Assembly: GCF_001592825.1 (NCBI RefSeq)
Contig: NZ_LTZG01000041.1
Location: 62,001 to 126,000 of the forward strand
From: Planococcus maritimus
GTDB lineage: Bacteria > Bacillota > Bacilli > Bacillales_A > Planococcaceae
Direction: 5' to 3'
DNA: 64,000 bases
The notes beneath the pieces are model-generated. The model had not been told where the DNA came from and ran no database searches. It saw only the letters and a list, made by a program, of their open reading frames with translations. Position 1 is the first letter of the stretch; each line of letters starts with the position of its first letter. Positions 50,420 to 59,315 of this stretch are shown one piece after another. The translations under genes were made by a program, and so were the position numbers.

Positions 50420-51298
50420 TTGGAAAAACCACATATTATGCTAATCGACGGAATGGCCGTGTTGTTCCGTTCCTATTTTGCCACAGCAGGTGTCGGGCAA
50501 TTTTTCCGCACGGAGAGCGGGCTTGCAACAAATGGGGTACAAGGCTTTGCGCGTCACGTGTTGACTGCTAAATCTTTAATGAAACCGACACATATCGCCG
50601 TGTGCTGGGATATGGGTGCACATACGTTCCGAACAGAAATGTTCGACGGCTACAAGGCAAACCGGCCCGCGCCGCCTGAAGATATGCTGCATCAATTCGA
50701 CCAGGCACGCGAAGTATCCGAGTTGCTTGGCTGGAAAAACTACGGTGAAAAAGGCATCGAAGCGGATGATTTTATCGGTTCGTTTACAAAAAAATGGCCG
50801 GATGAGGTAGATTATACCATCATTACCGGAGATAAGGACATGCTTCAACTACTGAATCCATCGGTCAAGATCGCCTTCATGAAAAAAGGCTTCCATATCT
50901 ACGATCTCTATACCGATGCGCGATTCGGCGAAGAATACGGCATCTCACCAGAGCAGTTCGCCGATGTGAAAGCATTTATGGGCGACCCAAGCGATGGATA
51001 CCCAGGAGTCAAAGGCATCGGGCCGAAGACGGCACTTCAATTGATCCAGCAATACGGCTCGGTTGAGGGTGTGTTGGCTCATCTCGAAGAATTAAAACCA
51101 GCACAGAAAAAGAAAATCGAAGAACATCAGGATATGCTCGCATTATCAAAAAAACTGGCGGTCATCAAAGATGACCTCCAGCTAGATGTGGCACTCGAGG
51201 AAATTGCAGTGCCGGAATACTCTTCTGATTTGGTGAGGATTTGCGACGAGCGGGAATTCCGCTTGCTCGCAAGGCTCCTGGAAAAATCATTCATTTGA
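50420..51298 (+). CDS. ypcP: 5'-3' exonuclease (YpcP / FEN-like)
   Basis: A 292-residue stand-alone homologue of the DNA polymerase I 5' nuclease domain. Metal ligands appear in LIDGMAVLFRSYFA, CWDMGAHTFRTEMF, GIEADDFIGSF, ITGDKDMLQLL and DPSDGYPGVKGIGPKTA (helix-hairpin-helix). Likely trims RNA primers or flaps. TTG 50420 (EKPHIMLIDG) is favoured as GGGGGAG lies 6 nt upstream; ATG 50405 in frame has a weaker site. A TATAAT at 50378-50383 is a likely -10. Its 3' end overlaps the reverse-strand C39-like gene by 12 nt. Confidence 0.93.
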   Translation: MEKPHIMLIDGMAVLFRSYFATAGVGQFFRTESGLATNGVQGFARHVLTAKSLMKPTHIAVCWDMGAHTFRTEMFDGYKANRPAPPEDMLHQFDQAREVSELLGWKNYGEKGIEADDFIGSFTKKWPDEVDYTIITGDKDMLQLLNPSVKIAFMKKGFHIYDLYTDARFGEEYGISPEQFADVKAFMGDPSDGYPGVKGIGPKTALQLIQQYGSVEGVLAHLEELKPAQKKKIEEHQDMLALSKKLAVIKDDLQLDVALEEIAVPEYSSDLVRICDEREFRLLARLLEKSFI

Positions 51299-51808
51299 TC
51301 GTTGCACCGGAGAAATCCGAATAAAACTCAAAACACTTCGGTTCTTCCGGAACGACACCGCCCGTAAATTGCTCGGGCGGTTTTTTTGTCCATTGTCGTG
51401 GACATACAGCAGCAAATCGTCCTCGGTTTCTTCATAGCCAATCAACGGCACCCAGTGATAGGCGAAAGTCGTTTGTTGTCGCCAGCGCAATGAGAAATAA
51501 CGATCGAATTTCACTGCGAGCGGATTGCCGGCATCAAGCTCTTGCTTGACTTGTCCGATGGAGCGCACCCGTTTGATTTCATACCGCGGGCCTAGCCATT
51601 TTTTCAGCCGCCGAATAAAGCAAAATGCACTCAAGCCAAGCGAAGTCGTCCCGAGAAATCGATAAAGCTGTCCGATTCCTGGTGTAAGCTCTTTGTGATA
51701 GCGGAGGATGGAAGCTGCAGTGATCGGCCCGCAAGCAGAAGCGCGGTAAGAAGCCGGTACCTGGTCAGCATATTGGTTCATGGCTTGAAAAGGAAGCAGC
51801 ACTTTCAT
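51287..51808 (-). CDS. Papain-like C39 family protein
   Basis: A 173-residue protein with the C39_2 peptidase layout: cysteine in ASACGPITAASIL, histidine in AYHWVPLIGYE and an acidic residue in LLYVHDNG. No signal peptide or membrane helix, so it would act inside the cell unless exported otherwise; substrate unknown. ATG 51808 (7 nt from AAAGGAGG) is preferred over the ATG one codon earlier. It is 23 nt downstream of the STAS gene. The terminator of the convergent ypcP lies inside its coding sequence. Confidence 0.75.
   Translation of the reverse strand: MKVLLPFQAMNQYADQVPASYRASACGPITAASILRYHKELTPGIGQLYRFLGTTSLGLSAFCFIRRLKKWLGPRYEIKRVRSIGQVKQELDAGNPLAVKFDRYFSLRWRQQTTFAYHWVPLIGYEETEDDLLLYVHDNGQKNRPSNLRAVSFRKNRSVLSFIRISPVQRSNE
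51357..51388 (+). terminator. ypcP terminator embedded in the C39-like gene
   Basis: ACCGCCCG and CGGGCGGT pair around a 9-nt loop and are followed by seven T on the forward strand, 59 nt past the ypcP stop and inside the reverse-strand coding sequence. Confidence 0.8.
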
Positions 51809-51831
51809 CATCCATCCTCCTTTAACTTATA

Positions 51832-52290
51832 TTAGCGCAGTTTGGCTTCGCGTTCATCGAGCAAAGCTTGCAAGGCGCTGCGGAATGTCGTATACACTTC
51901 CAAGTCGACTTGGATGCCAGCATGGACGATTTCACGGACGAAGCGGGGATTGAAGCCCACGTAAATGCCACGCAGCCCCATCAATTTCAATGCGCTATTC
52001 AATTGCGTCAATTCCAAAGCGAGCTCATTGAAATCAAACGATTGCACATCTTGCATCGTAACGCCGGTGAAATCGAAAATGACTTGCTCGGTGTCGCGGT
52101 TATCTGCTGCGTATTCAAGCACTTTGGTCCGGATTGTTTCGAAACGGTCACGGAAAATATAGCCGGCAATCGGCGCAAGAATAGTATTCGGTACAATCGA
52201 TGGAATGATTGGTGCTGACATATTGTGAATGACATCTTGGTAATGCGCGACAAGCTCTTTCAATTCTTTGATTTCCTGTTGTGGATCCAT
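51832..52290 (-). CDS. STAS-domain protein (RsbR/RsbS-like)
   Basis: A 152-residue protein. A short N-terminal coiled helix (QQEIKELKELVAHYQDVI) leads into a STAS domain: PIIPSIVPNTILAPIAGYI, VIFDFTGVTMQDVQSFDF and LMGLRGIYVGFNPRFVREI. The layout matches the C-terminal half of RsbR stressosome proteins without the sensory globin-like domain. The threonine in TGVTMQD is a possible phospho-site by analogy with RsbR/RsbS. Located 46 nt after the thioredoxin-like gene on the same strand. Whether it enters a stressosome is inference. Confidence 0.82.
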   Translation of the reverse strand: MDPQQEIKELKELVAHYQDVIHNMSAPIIPSIVPNTILAPIAGYIFRDRFETIRTKVLEYAADNRDTEQVIFDFTGVTMQDVQSFDFNELALELTQLNSALKLMGLRGIYVGFNPRFVREIVHAGIQVDLEVYTTFRSALQALLDEREAKLR

Positions 52291-52336
52291 TTGTGCACCT
52301 CTACTTCATTTACTAGACATAATTTGGGTGGTGGTA

Positions 52337-52657
52337 TTAGGCTTTTTGTTCTTCAAGGAAGTGGATGACAGAAGCCGGAGTTTTGGCGTTGGCGCTATGC
52401 AGATGCGCTTGTTTTTCGCCATTTTTGAAAATTAGCAAGCTCGGGATGCCCATGACATCGTATTGCTCAGCAATTTCCGGCAGCTCGTCGCGATTGACGT
52501 CAAACCATTGGTAATTATCGTATTGTTCCATGATCGGGTCGATAAACATATCCATACGCGTGCAGTCTGGGCACCAGCCAGCTTGGAATTTTACGATGAC
52601 TGGAGCATCGTTGTTAATTGTATCGTTAAACTGTTCAGTAGTTTTTAATGATTTCAT
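52337..52657 (-). CDS. Thioredoxin-like protein (YtpP type)
   Basis: A 106-residue thioredoxin fold. The active site is WCPDC instead of the standard WCGPC, with the cis-proline loop MGIPSLLIF. It starts at ATG 52657 behind AAGGAGG. The reverse-strand promoter is TTGGAG (52711-52716) and TAAACT (52688-52693), 17-bp spacing. First of three reverse-strand genes with the STAS and C39-like proteins. A monothiol/dithiol role in bacillithiol or thioredoxin redox is plausible but unproven. Confidence 0.88.
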   Translation of the reverse strand: MKSLKTTEQFNDTINNDAPVIVKFQAGWCPDCTRMDMFIDPIMEQYDNYQWFDVNRDELPEIAEQYDVMGIPSLLIFKNGEKQAHLHSANAKTPASVIHFLEEQKA

Positions 52658-52687
52658 AAAATTGCCTCCTTAAATATAATCTTTATC

Positions 52688-52716
52688 AGTTTACCCTTTT
52701 TTACCTGTCTCTCCAA
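52688..52716 (-). promoter_or_regulatory. Promoter of thioredoxin-like-STAS-C39 genes
   Basis: Reverse strand TTGGAG (52711-52716) and TAAACT (52688-52693), 17-bp spacing, 30 nt before the thioredoxin-like start. Confidence 0.55.
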
Positions 52717-52773
52717 GCACTTGATTTGAAGTGCTTGAAAAATCTTCCGATTAAATATTGCGAAAATAAGAAA

Positions 52774-52845
52774 TATAATTTACACTAAGAACAAGAAGGA
52801 CAGCATTTCTTTTTTTTATCCAGAAAATGAATGAGTGTTCATTCA
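52774..52845 (+). promoter_or_regulatory. fadNAE promoter region with FadR operator
   Basis: TATAAT at 52774-52779 is the likely -10. Downstream, 52828-52845 reads TGAATGAGTGTTCATTCA, a near-perfect palindrome matching the Bacillus FadR consensus TGAATGA-N-TA-N-TCATTCA with one mismatch in the centre. It lies in the early transcribed region, 19 nt before the fadN start, a repressing position relieved by long-chain acyl-CoA. Confidence 0.85.
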
Positions 52846-52864
52846 AAAACAGGAGGGTTTGCTC

Positions 52865-55249
52865 GTGTCATATAAAATTAAAAAAGCAGCCGTGCTCGGA
52901 TCAGGCGTCATGGGATCTGGAATCGCAGCGCATCTAGCCAATATTGGAATTCCGGTCATGCTGCTTGACATCGTCCCGAAAGAAACCACACAAGAAGAAC
53001 AAGCGAAAGGGCTGACGCTAGAAGACAAAGCAGTCCGCAATCGCATGGCCCAAACGGCTACTCAAAAATTATTGAAACAAAAACCTGCTCCACTGACACA
53101 AAAGAAAAATCTGCAATTGATTACACCTGGTAATTTCGAAGACGACCTCGACAAATTATCTGATGTGGATTGGGTCATCGAAGTCATCGTGGAAAACTTG
53201 GAGATCAAAAAATCGCTTTATGAAAAAATAGATGCCGTCAGAAAACCCGGCACCATCATCTCGTCCAATACATCGGGCATCAGCATCAATGCGATGGCAG
53301 AAGGGCGCTCAGAAGATTTCCAGAAACATTTCCTCGGCACTCATTTCTTCAATCCGCCGCGTTATCTGAAACTGCTTGAAATCATTCCGGCGCATAAGAC
53401 GGCTCCAGAAGTGGTCGGGTTCATGCAGCAATTCGGGGAGGACCAGCTCGGAAAAGGCGTCGTCTTAGCGAAAGACACACCGAATTTTATCGCTAACCGC
53501 ATCGGAACGTATGGCTTGCTTGTCACAGTACGTGAAATGCAAAACCGAGGCTATTCTATCGGTGAAGTGGATTCGGTCACCGGACCTTTGATCGGCCGCC
53601 CGAAATCGGCGACATTCCGCACTCTCGATGTTGTCGGACTTGATACGTTTATGCATGTTTCGAAAAACGTCTATGATCAAACAGAAGGCGAAGAACAGCA
53701 AGTTTTCAAAACGCCTGACTTTATGAAGCAGATGGTCAAAAACGGCTGGATCGGCGCCAAAGCGAAGCAAGGCTTCTTCCAGAAAAAAGACAAAGAAATC
53801 CTAGAGCTCGATCCAGAGACGATGGAATATCGTCCAGCGCAAAAATTGAAAACGCCTTCACAGGAAATGGCCAAGCAGCAAAAAGGCTTATCCGCCAAAA
53901 TGAAGACGCTCGTTTATGCAGATGACCGCACAGGTGAATTGCTGTGGAGCATTCTCGCTCCGACACTTGCCTATTCTGCACAATTACACGGTGAGATCGC
54001 AGACGACATCGTTGCCATCGATAATGCCATGAAATGGGGCTTTGGATGGGAGCAAGGGCCGTTTGAAGTATGGGACGCAATCGGCGTCAAGCAATCCACT
54101 GAAAAAATGACCGCGCAAGGTTTGGAAGTACCAACATTTGCACAAAGCTTATTGGATAAAGAATTCGATTCTTTCTATAAAGAAGAAAACGGCGACTTGT
54201 ATTATTTCGATGGTTCGGATTATCAGCCGGTCCCGGTCAATGAAAAAGTGATTGATTTGAAACGCTATAAGAAAAAGCATGGCGTCATCAAATCGAATTC
54301 TGGCGCAAGCTTGATCGATCTTGGAGACGGCATCGCATTGCTCGAATTCCATTCGCGTTCGAATGCGATCGGGCTCGATATTATGCAAATGATCAATTTT
54401 GCAGTGGATGAAGTCGAGAAAAACTACAAAGGGCTTGTCATCGGCAACCAAGGCAAGAATTTCTGTGTCGGCGCCAACCTCGGCATGATTTTGATGGAAG
54501 CGCAAGACGACAATATCTTTGAACTCGATTTGACGATCCGCACGTTCCAGAATGCCATGCTGAAATTGAAATACAGCTCGAAGCCGGTCGTTGCGGCACC
54601 ATTCGGCATGACGCTTGGCGGCGGGGCAGAAGTCATCTTGCCAGCGGCACGCGTCCAAGCTTCGATGGAAACGTATATGGGCTTAGTTGAAGCAGGCGTC
54701 GGGCTTATTCCTGGCGGCGGGGGAAATAAAGAACTTTATATGAAGCAATTAAAAGGCTTGCCAAATCATGTGACAGCCGATTATGTCAATGTGGCAGCGG
54801 GTGTATTCGAATCAATCGCGACCGCTAAAGTGTCCACTTCAGCAGATGAGGCACGTCAAAACAACTTTCTGAACTTTGTCGATCACATCAGCGTCAATAG
54901 CGACCATTTGATCTACGATGCGAAGCAATTGGCGTTAGCGCTCCATGATAGCGGCTATCAGGCACCGAGAAGAGAAAAAGTGCCGGTCGCAGGGGAAGCG
55001 GGCTACGCAGCTATGCTACTCGGCGCGGAAGGCATGCTATTGTCCGGCTATATTAGCGAACACGATATGAAAATCGCCAAAAAACTGGCTTACGTTTTGT
55101 CCGGAGGCAAATTGCCATACGGCACAAAAGTAGATGAACAGTATTTGCTCGATTTAGAACGCGAAGCATTCTTGAGCCTCGTTGCGGAACCGAAATCACA
55201 GCAACGCATGCAGCATATGCTCATTAAAGGAAAACCATTACGCAATTGA
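52865..55249 (+). CDS. fadN: 3-hydroxyacyl-CoA dehydrogenase/enoyl-CoA hydratase FadN
   Basis: A 794-residue bifunctional beta-oxidation enzyme. The N-terminal NAD-binding motif GSGVMGSGIAAHLANIG begins near residue 12, the dehydrogenase signature GTHFFNPPRYLKLLEI follows, then a second 3HCDH C-terminal domain. The crotonase domain sits in the C-terminal part (VGANLGMILM, GMTLGGGAEVILPAAR), domain order dehydrogenase-hydratase, as in Bacillus FadN. GTG 52865 (SYKIKKAAVLG) is chosen as AGGAGGG lies 7 nt upstream. First gene of fadNAE. Confidence 0.96.
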   Translation: MSYKIKKAAVLGSGVMGSGIAAHLANIGIPVMLLDIVPKETTQEEQAKGLTLEDKAVRNRMAQTATQKLLKQKPAPLTQKKNLQLITPGNFEDDLDKLSDVDWVIEVIVENLEIKKSLYEKIDAVRKPGTIISSNTSGISINAMAEGRSEDFQKHFLGTHFFNPPRYLKLLEIIPAHKTAPEVVGFMQQFGEDQLGKGVVLAKDTPNFIANRIGTYGLLVTVREMQNRGYSIGEVDSVTGPLIGRPKSATFRTLDVVGLDTFMHVSKNVYDQTEGEEQQVFKTPDFMKQMVKNGWIGAKAKQGFFQKKDKEILELDPETMEYRPAQKLKTPSQEMAKQQKGLSAKMKTLVYADDRTGELLWSILAPTLAYSAQLHGEIADDIVAIDNAMKWGFGWEQGPFEVWDAIGVKQSTEKMTAQGLEVPTFAQSLLDKEFDSFYKEENGDLYYFDGSDYQPVPVNEKVIDLKRYKKKHGVIKSNSGASLIDLGDGIALLEFHSRSNAIGLDIMQMINFAVDEVEKNYKGLVIGNQGKNFCVGANLGMILMEAQDDNIFELDLTIRTFQNAMLKLKYSSKPVVAAPFGMTLGGGAEVILPAARVQASMETYMGLVEAGVGLIPGGGGNKELYMKQLKGLPNHVTADYVNVAAGVFESIATAKVSTSADEARQNNFLNFVDHISVNSDHLIYDAKQLALALHDSGYQAPRREKVPVAGEAGYAAMLLGAEGMLLSGYISEHDMKIAKKLAYVLSGGKLPYGTKVDEQYLLDLEREAFLSLVAEPKSQQRMQHMLIKGKPLRN

Positions 55250-55277
55250 TCGCCGATTAGATAGAGGAGGAAATGAA

Positions 55278-56450
55278 ATGCGCGAAGCAGTTATTGTGGC
55301 CGGTGCGAGAACACCGGTCGGAAAAGCGAAGAAAGGTTCTCTTGCCTCGGTGCGCCCGGATGATTTCGGGGCACTGGTCGTGCGGGAAACATTGAAGCGG
55401 GCAGGATATGACGGCCCGATAGACGATTTGATCATGGGTTGTGCAATGCCAGAAGCAGAACAGGGCATGAACATCGCCCGCAATATCGGGGCGCTTGCGG
55501 GATTGCCGGATACAACGCCGGCTGTTACCGTTAACCGTTTTTGTTCATCAGGCTTGCAATCCATTGCGTATGCCGCGGAACGGATCATGGTCGGCCATGC
55601 AGAAGCAATTATTGCCGGAGGCGTCGAATCGATGAGCATGGTGCCAATGATGGGCAATGTGCTGCGGCCAAACGCCAAAATCGCTGAAATTGTCCCGCAA
55701 TATTATATGAGCATGGGCCATACAGCAGAACAAGTCGCCACGCAATACGGTGTCAGCCGGGAAGACCAGGATGCGTTTGCGGTCCGTTCCCATGACAATG
55801 CAGCTCGGGCGATTGAAAAAGGCCATTTCGTCGATGAAATCGTGCCGGTCGAAGTGATCCAGCGCTATGTCGATAGCCAGAACAAATATCAGGAAAAATC
55901 ATTCATGTTCGAAATGGATGAAGGAGTGCGCCACGGCACTTCTATCCAGACACTCAATAAATTACGCGCTGCGTTCTCTGCGCGCGGCACGGTGACTGCA
56001 GGGAACTCTTCCCAAACTTCTGACGGTGCAGGTTCAGTGCTCGTCATGGACCGGGAAAAAGCGGAAGCGCTGGGGCTTAAGCCAATCGCAAAATTCCGTT
56101 CATTCGCGACAGGCGGTGTCCCACCAGAAATCATGGGAATCGGTCCGGTCGTCGCAATTCCAAAAGCGTTAAAACTTGCGGGTCTGACAAAAGACGATAT
56201 CGATGTTTGGGAACTGAACGAAGCATTTGCGTCTCAATCGCTCGGCGTCATCCGCGAGCTCGGCTTGGATATGGACAAGATCAATTTGAATGGCGGCGCC
56301 ATCGCACTTGGCCATCCGCTCGGTGCGACAGGCTCGATTTTGACTTTGCGCATGCTCAGTGAATTAAAGCGTCAAAACAAACAATTCGGCGTCGTCACAA
56401 TGTGCATCGGCGGCGGCATGGGCGCAGCCGGCGTCTTCGAAATGTTGTAA
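55278..56450 (+). CDS. fadA: Acetyl-CoA acyltransferase (thiolase) FadA
   Basis: A 390-residue thiolase. The acyl-accepting Cys89 is in VNRFCSSGLQ, histidine in GGAIALGHPLGATG, and the second cysteine in MCIGGGMGAAG. It cleaves 3-ketoacyl-CoA to acetyl-CoA. The frame extends upstream into fadN, but ATG 55278 behind GAGGAGGAAATG fits. Second gene of the operon. Confidence 0.97.
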   Translation: MREAVIVAGARTPVGKAKKGSLASVRPDDFGALVVRETLKRAGYDGPIDDLIMGCAMPEAEQGMNIARNIGALAGLPDTTPAVTVNRFCSSGLQSIAYAAERIMVGHAEAIIAGGVESMSMVPMMGNVLRPNAKIAEIVPQYYMSMGHTAEQVATQYGVSREDQDAFAVRSHDNAARAIEKGHFVDEIVPVEVIQRYVDSQNKYQEKSFMFEMDEGVRHGTSIQTLNKLRAAFSARGTVTAGNSSQTSDGAGSVLVMDREKAEALGLKPIAKFRSFATGGVPPEIMGIGPVVAIPKALKLAGLTKDDIDVWELNEAFASQSLGVIRELGLDMDKINLNGGAIALGHPLGATGSILTLRMLSELKRQNKQFGVVTMCIGGGMGAAGVFEML

Positions 56451-56516
56451 AGAGAACTTTAGGGGATACGGCTAACAGGGGATTCAAGATAAACGATAAA
56501 TTGGGAGGAATGGAAA

Positions 56517-58298
56517 ATGGAACAAGAAAAAACATTGATCAAAGGCGGAAGCTTCTTGATCGAAGATGCAGACTTATCGCGTGTATTCACGCCGGAAGAT
56601 TTCACAGAAGAGCATAAAATGATCGCCAAGACGACAGAGGATTACGTCAACACAGAAGTTATGCCTTTGGTTGAAAAGCTGGAGAACCATGAATTCGAGC
56701 ATTCCGTTAAGCTATTGAAAAAAGCGGGCGAACTTGGGCTACTCGGGGCAGACGTTCCGGAACAATACGACGGGCTTGGGCTCGACAAAGTTGCCTCTGC
56801 CTTGATTGCGGAGAAAATGTCGAAAGCGGGCGGCTTCTCGATCACGCACGGCGCACACGTCGGCATCGGGTCGCTTCCAATTGTCTTGTTCGGCAATGAC
56901 GAACAGAAAAAGAAATACTTGCCAGTCCTTGCAACAGGCGAGAAAATCGCAGCGTATGCTCTGACTGAGCCAAGCTCTGGTTCAGATGCTTTGGGCGCGA
57001 AAACAGTCGCGAAACTAAATGAAGCAGGCACACATTACGTTTTGAATGGTGAAAAGCAGTGGATCACAAACGCAGGATTTGCGGATGTTTTCGTTGTCTA
57101 TGCAAAAATTGACGGCGAACAGTTCTCGGCCTTTATCGTCGAGCGCGATTTCGGCGGCGTATCGGTCGGCCCGGAAGAAAAGAAAATGGGCATCAAATCA
57201 TCTTCTACGCGTACATTGATTTTGGAAGACGCAGAAGTGCCGGTCGAAAACCTCCTCGGCGAAGCAGGACGCGGGCATATCATTGCCTTTAACATTTTGA
57301 ACATCGGGCGCTATAAACTGGGTGTCGGCACAATCGGCGCATCCAAGCGTGCTATGGAATTGACGATTCCTTACACGAACCAGCGCCAGCAATTCAAGAC
57401 GCCAATTTCTTCTTTTAACCTGACAAAAGAGAAACTAGCGACAATGGCTTCCAAATTGTATGCAGTTGAAAGTTCCGTTTACCGCACAGTCGGCTTGTTC
57501 GAAGACCGCATGAGCGGCTTCACGGATGAGCAGCAAGCGGACGGCAAACTGGTTGCGGATTCTATCGCGGAATTTGCTATCGAGTGTTCATTGAATAAAT
57601 TCTTCGGAACGGAAACTTTGGATTATATTGTGGACGAAGGCGTTCAATTGCACGGCGGTTACGGTTTTATGCAGGAATATGAAATCGAGCGCATCTACCG
57701 CGATTCCCGCATCAACCGGATCTTCGAAGGAACGAACGAAATCAACCGCCTGCTCGTACCGGGCACATTGCTCCGCAAAGCGATGAAGGGCGAATTGCCG
57801 CTATTGCAACATGCACAAGCTTTGCAGGAAGAATTGTTGATGATGATGCCTGAAGAAGTCGGCACAGAAGCTTTGGCGCAGGAAAAAGCATTGGTGAAAA
57901 ACGCTAAGAAAATTGCCATTCTTGCAGCCGGACTTGCCGCGCAAACTTACGGCAAGAAATTAGAAGCCGAGCAAGAAGTATTGGTTAACATCGCCGATAT
58001 CGTCAGCAATGTATTCGCAATGGAATCCGTTGTTCTTCGTACAGAAAAAGCGATTGCAGCAAGCGGAGAAGAAAAAGCGAAGCAGAAGCTTCTCTATACG
58101 CAAATCTTCTGCCAAGAAGCATTGGAAGCTATCGAAAAGGATGCGAAAGAAACGCTCATCGCAGCAATCGATGGCGACAACCAGCGCATGATGCTGTCCG
58201 CGCTCCGCAAGTTGACGCGCTCTACACCTTATAACTTGATCGCGAAAAAACGCGAAGCATCCGAAAAATTGATCGATGTGGAAAAATACGTCGTGTAA
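56517..58298 (+). CDS. fadE: Acyl-CoA dehydrogenase FadE
   Basis: A 593-residue flavoprotein, longer than the 380-residue mammalian type because of an extra C-terminal helical domain, typical of Firmicute FadE. FAD/substrate motifs YALTEPSSGSDALG and QWITNAGFADVFVVYAK; the C-terminal catalytic region YRDSRINRIFEGTNEINRLL. It makes trans-2-enoyl-CoA, the FadN substrate. ATG 56517 behind GGGAGGAATG. Third gene of fadNAE. Confidence 0.96.
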   Translation: MEQEKTLIKGGSFLIEDADLSRVFTPEDFTEEHKMIAKTTEDYVNTEVMPLVEKLENHEFEHSVKLLKKAGELGLLGADVPEQYDGLGLDKVASALIAEKMSKAGGFSITHGAHVGIGSLPIVLFGNDEQKKKYLPVLATGEKIAAYALTEPSSGSDALGAKTVAKLNEAGTHYVLNGEKQWITNAGFADVFVVYAKIDGEQFSAFIVERDFGGVSVGPEEKKMGIKSSSTRTLILEDAEVPVENLLGEAGRGHIIAFNILNIGRYKLGVGTIGASKRAMELTIPYTNQRQQFKTPISSFNLTKEKLATMASKLYAVESSVYRTVGLFEDRMSGFTDEQQADGKLVADSIAEFAIECSLNKFFGTETLDYIVDEGVQLHGGYGFMQEYEIERIYRDSRINRIFEGTNEINRLLVPGTLLRKAMKGELPLLQHAQALQEELLMMMPEEVGTEALAQEKALVKNAKKIAILAAGLAAQTYGKKLEAEQEVLVNIADIVSNVFAMESVVLRTEKAIAASGEEKAKQKLLYTQIFCQEALEAIEKDAKETLIAAIDGDNQRMMLSALRKLTRSTPYNLIAKKREASEKLIDVEKYVV

Positions 58299-58308
58299 TA
58301 GATTGGAC

Positions 58309-58339
58309 AAAACAGGAAGGGGAAACCCTTCCTGTTTTC
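58309..58339 (+). terminator. Terminator after fadE
   Basis: AAAACAGGAAGG and CCTTCCTGTTTT pair around GGAAAC. Confidence 0.88.
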
Positions 58340-58373
58340 AGGCTGTCGAGAAAGGTAATAAATCGTATTTTCC

Positions 58374-58482
58374 GAAGCTTATCGCACGACTCCGTGGGCT
58401 CGCGCCCAAGCCTCCTCAGTCGCTATGCGCCTTGCGGGGTCTCGGTCGTCTCGCTGATCCACAGGAGTCGAGCGGACGCTTC
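58374..58482. repeat. Family B GC-rich hairpin element
   Basis: Nested inverted ends: GAAGC (58374-58378) with GCTTC (58478-58482), and CGACTCC (58387-58393) with GGAGTCG (58464-58470). The interior has CTCGCGCCCAAGCC and GGGGTCTCGGTCGTCTCG. No protein-coding signal. It lies between two intrinsic terminators within the gene-free stretch 58299-58961. Confidence 0.65.
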
Positions 58483-58575
58483 TCCAAATACTTAAATAGG
58501 TCTTTGATTTTTAAATGTCGAAAAGATGGTCCGATTTTAATTCGTAACTGTTTATTAAACTTCTTCAAAAGTCTG

Positions 58576-58606
58576 AGAAAGGGAAGGAAAAAACCTTTCC
58601 TTTTTT
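58576..58606 (+). terminator. Second terminator downstream of family B element
   Basis: AAAGGGAAGG and CCTTTCCTTT (one wobble) around AAAAAA, followed by TTTT. Confidence 0.65.
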
Positions 58607-58744
58607 TGTTTAAGACATGCAAGAAGAGGAAATTTTATAATTTTTGTATAAAGTACTTTTTCTGAGCAACAGAAACGGTGAGGTTTCTTTAGTATTTAAG
58701 ATCTTTCCTTCGTTCGATACACAATAACGGATGGGAATGGAGAC

Positions 58745-58842
58745 GGCGACTCCTGCGGAAACAGCACGAGTTGAAGACCCTGGACTGAGCGTAGCGAAGG
58801 AAGCGGCTGAAGCCGTGTCCACGGAAAGCGTCCGTCGAAATG
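58745..58842 (-). repeat. Family A hairpin repeat, copy 4
   Basis: Reverse orientation relative to copy 1: GACTCCTGCGGAAACAGCAC, GAAGACCCTGGACTGAGCG, GAAGGAAGCGGCTGAAGCC, GGAAAGCGTCCGTCGAAATG. Its ends pair as in copy 1. The rest of 58607-58961 shows nothing I can name. Confidence 0.8.
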
Positions 58843-58961
58843 GACATCCGCTTTTTAATACAGGACAACCTTATTTGTAATTTAATTTGCATAAACTCCC
58901 TTCCAGTCGACTGCTTCGGGGCATTTTGATATGCTTGATTGACAAGATAGGAGGAGATTGA

Positions 58962-59315
58962 ATGATCCAGTATTACGCATATCCCAAATGCTCGACTTGC
59001 CAAAAAGGCAAGAAATGGCTGGAGGCGAATGGCGCGGAGTTCGACTATATCGATATCTCGCAAACCCCGCCTTCCGCAACGCAGCTGAAAGAAATCCACG
59101 AGGTGAGCGGCATCGAGCTGAAAAAGTTTTTCAATACGAGCGGCAAAAAATACCGTGAACTGGAATTGAAGGAAAAGCTGCCGGAAATGTCTGCAGCTGA
59201 GCAATACGAATTGCTCGCATCAGACGGCATGCTGATCAAACGCCCACTTGCTTGGGACGGGTCCAAAGTGACACTCGGCTTCAAAGAAGAAACCTACACA
59301 AATACCTGGGGCTGA
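58962..59315 (+). CDS. yusI: ArsC/Spx family thiol protein YusI
   Basis: A 117-residue arsenate-reductase-fold protein. CxxC is Cys10-Ser-Thr-Cys13 in PKCSTCQKGKKWL; LIKRPLAWDG matches the family's RP-containing substrate loop. Position between fadE and gcvH equals B. subtilis yusI. True arsenate reductase activity is not implied by the fold; Spx-like regulation is also possible, but the protein is not Spx by sequence. ATG 58962 behind AGGAGG. Confidence 0.9.
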   Translation: MIQYYAYPKCSTCQKGKKWLEANGAEFDYIDISQTPPSATQLKEIHEVSGIELKKFFNTSGKKYRELELKEKLPEMSAAEQYELLASDGMLIKRPLAWDGSKVTLGFKEETYTNTWG

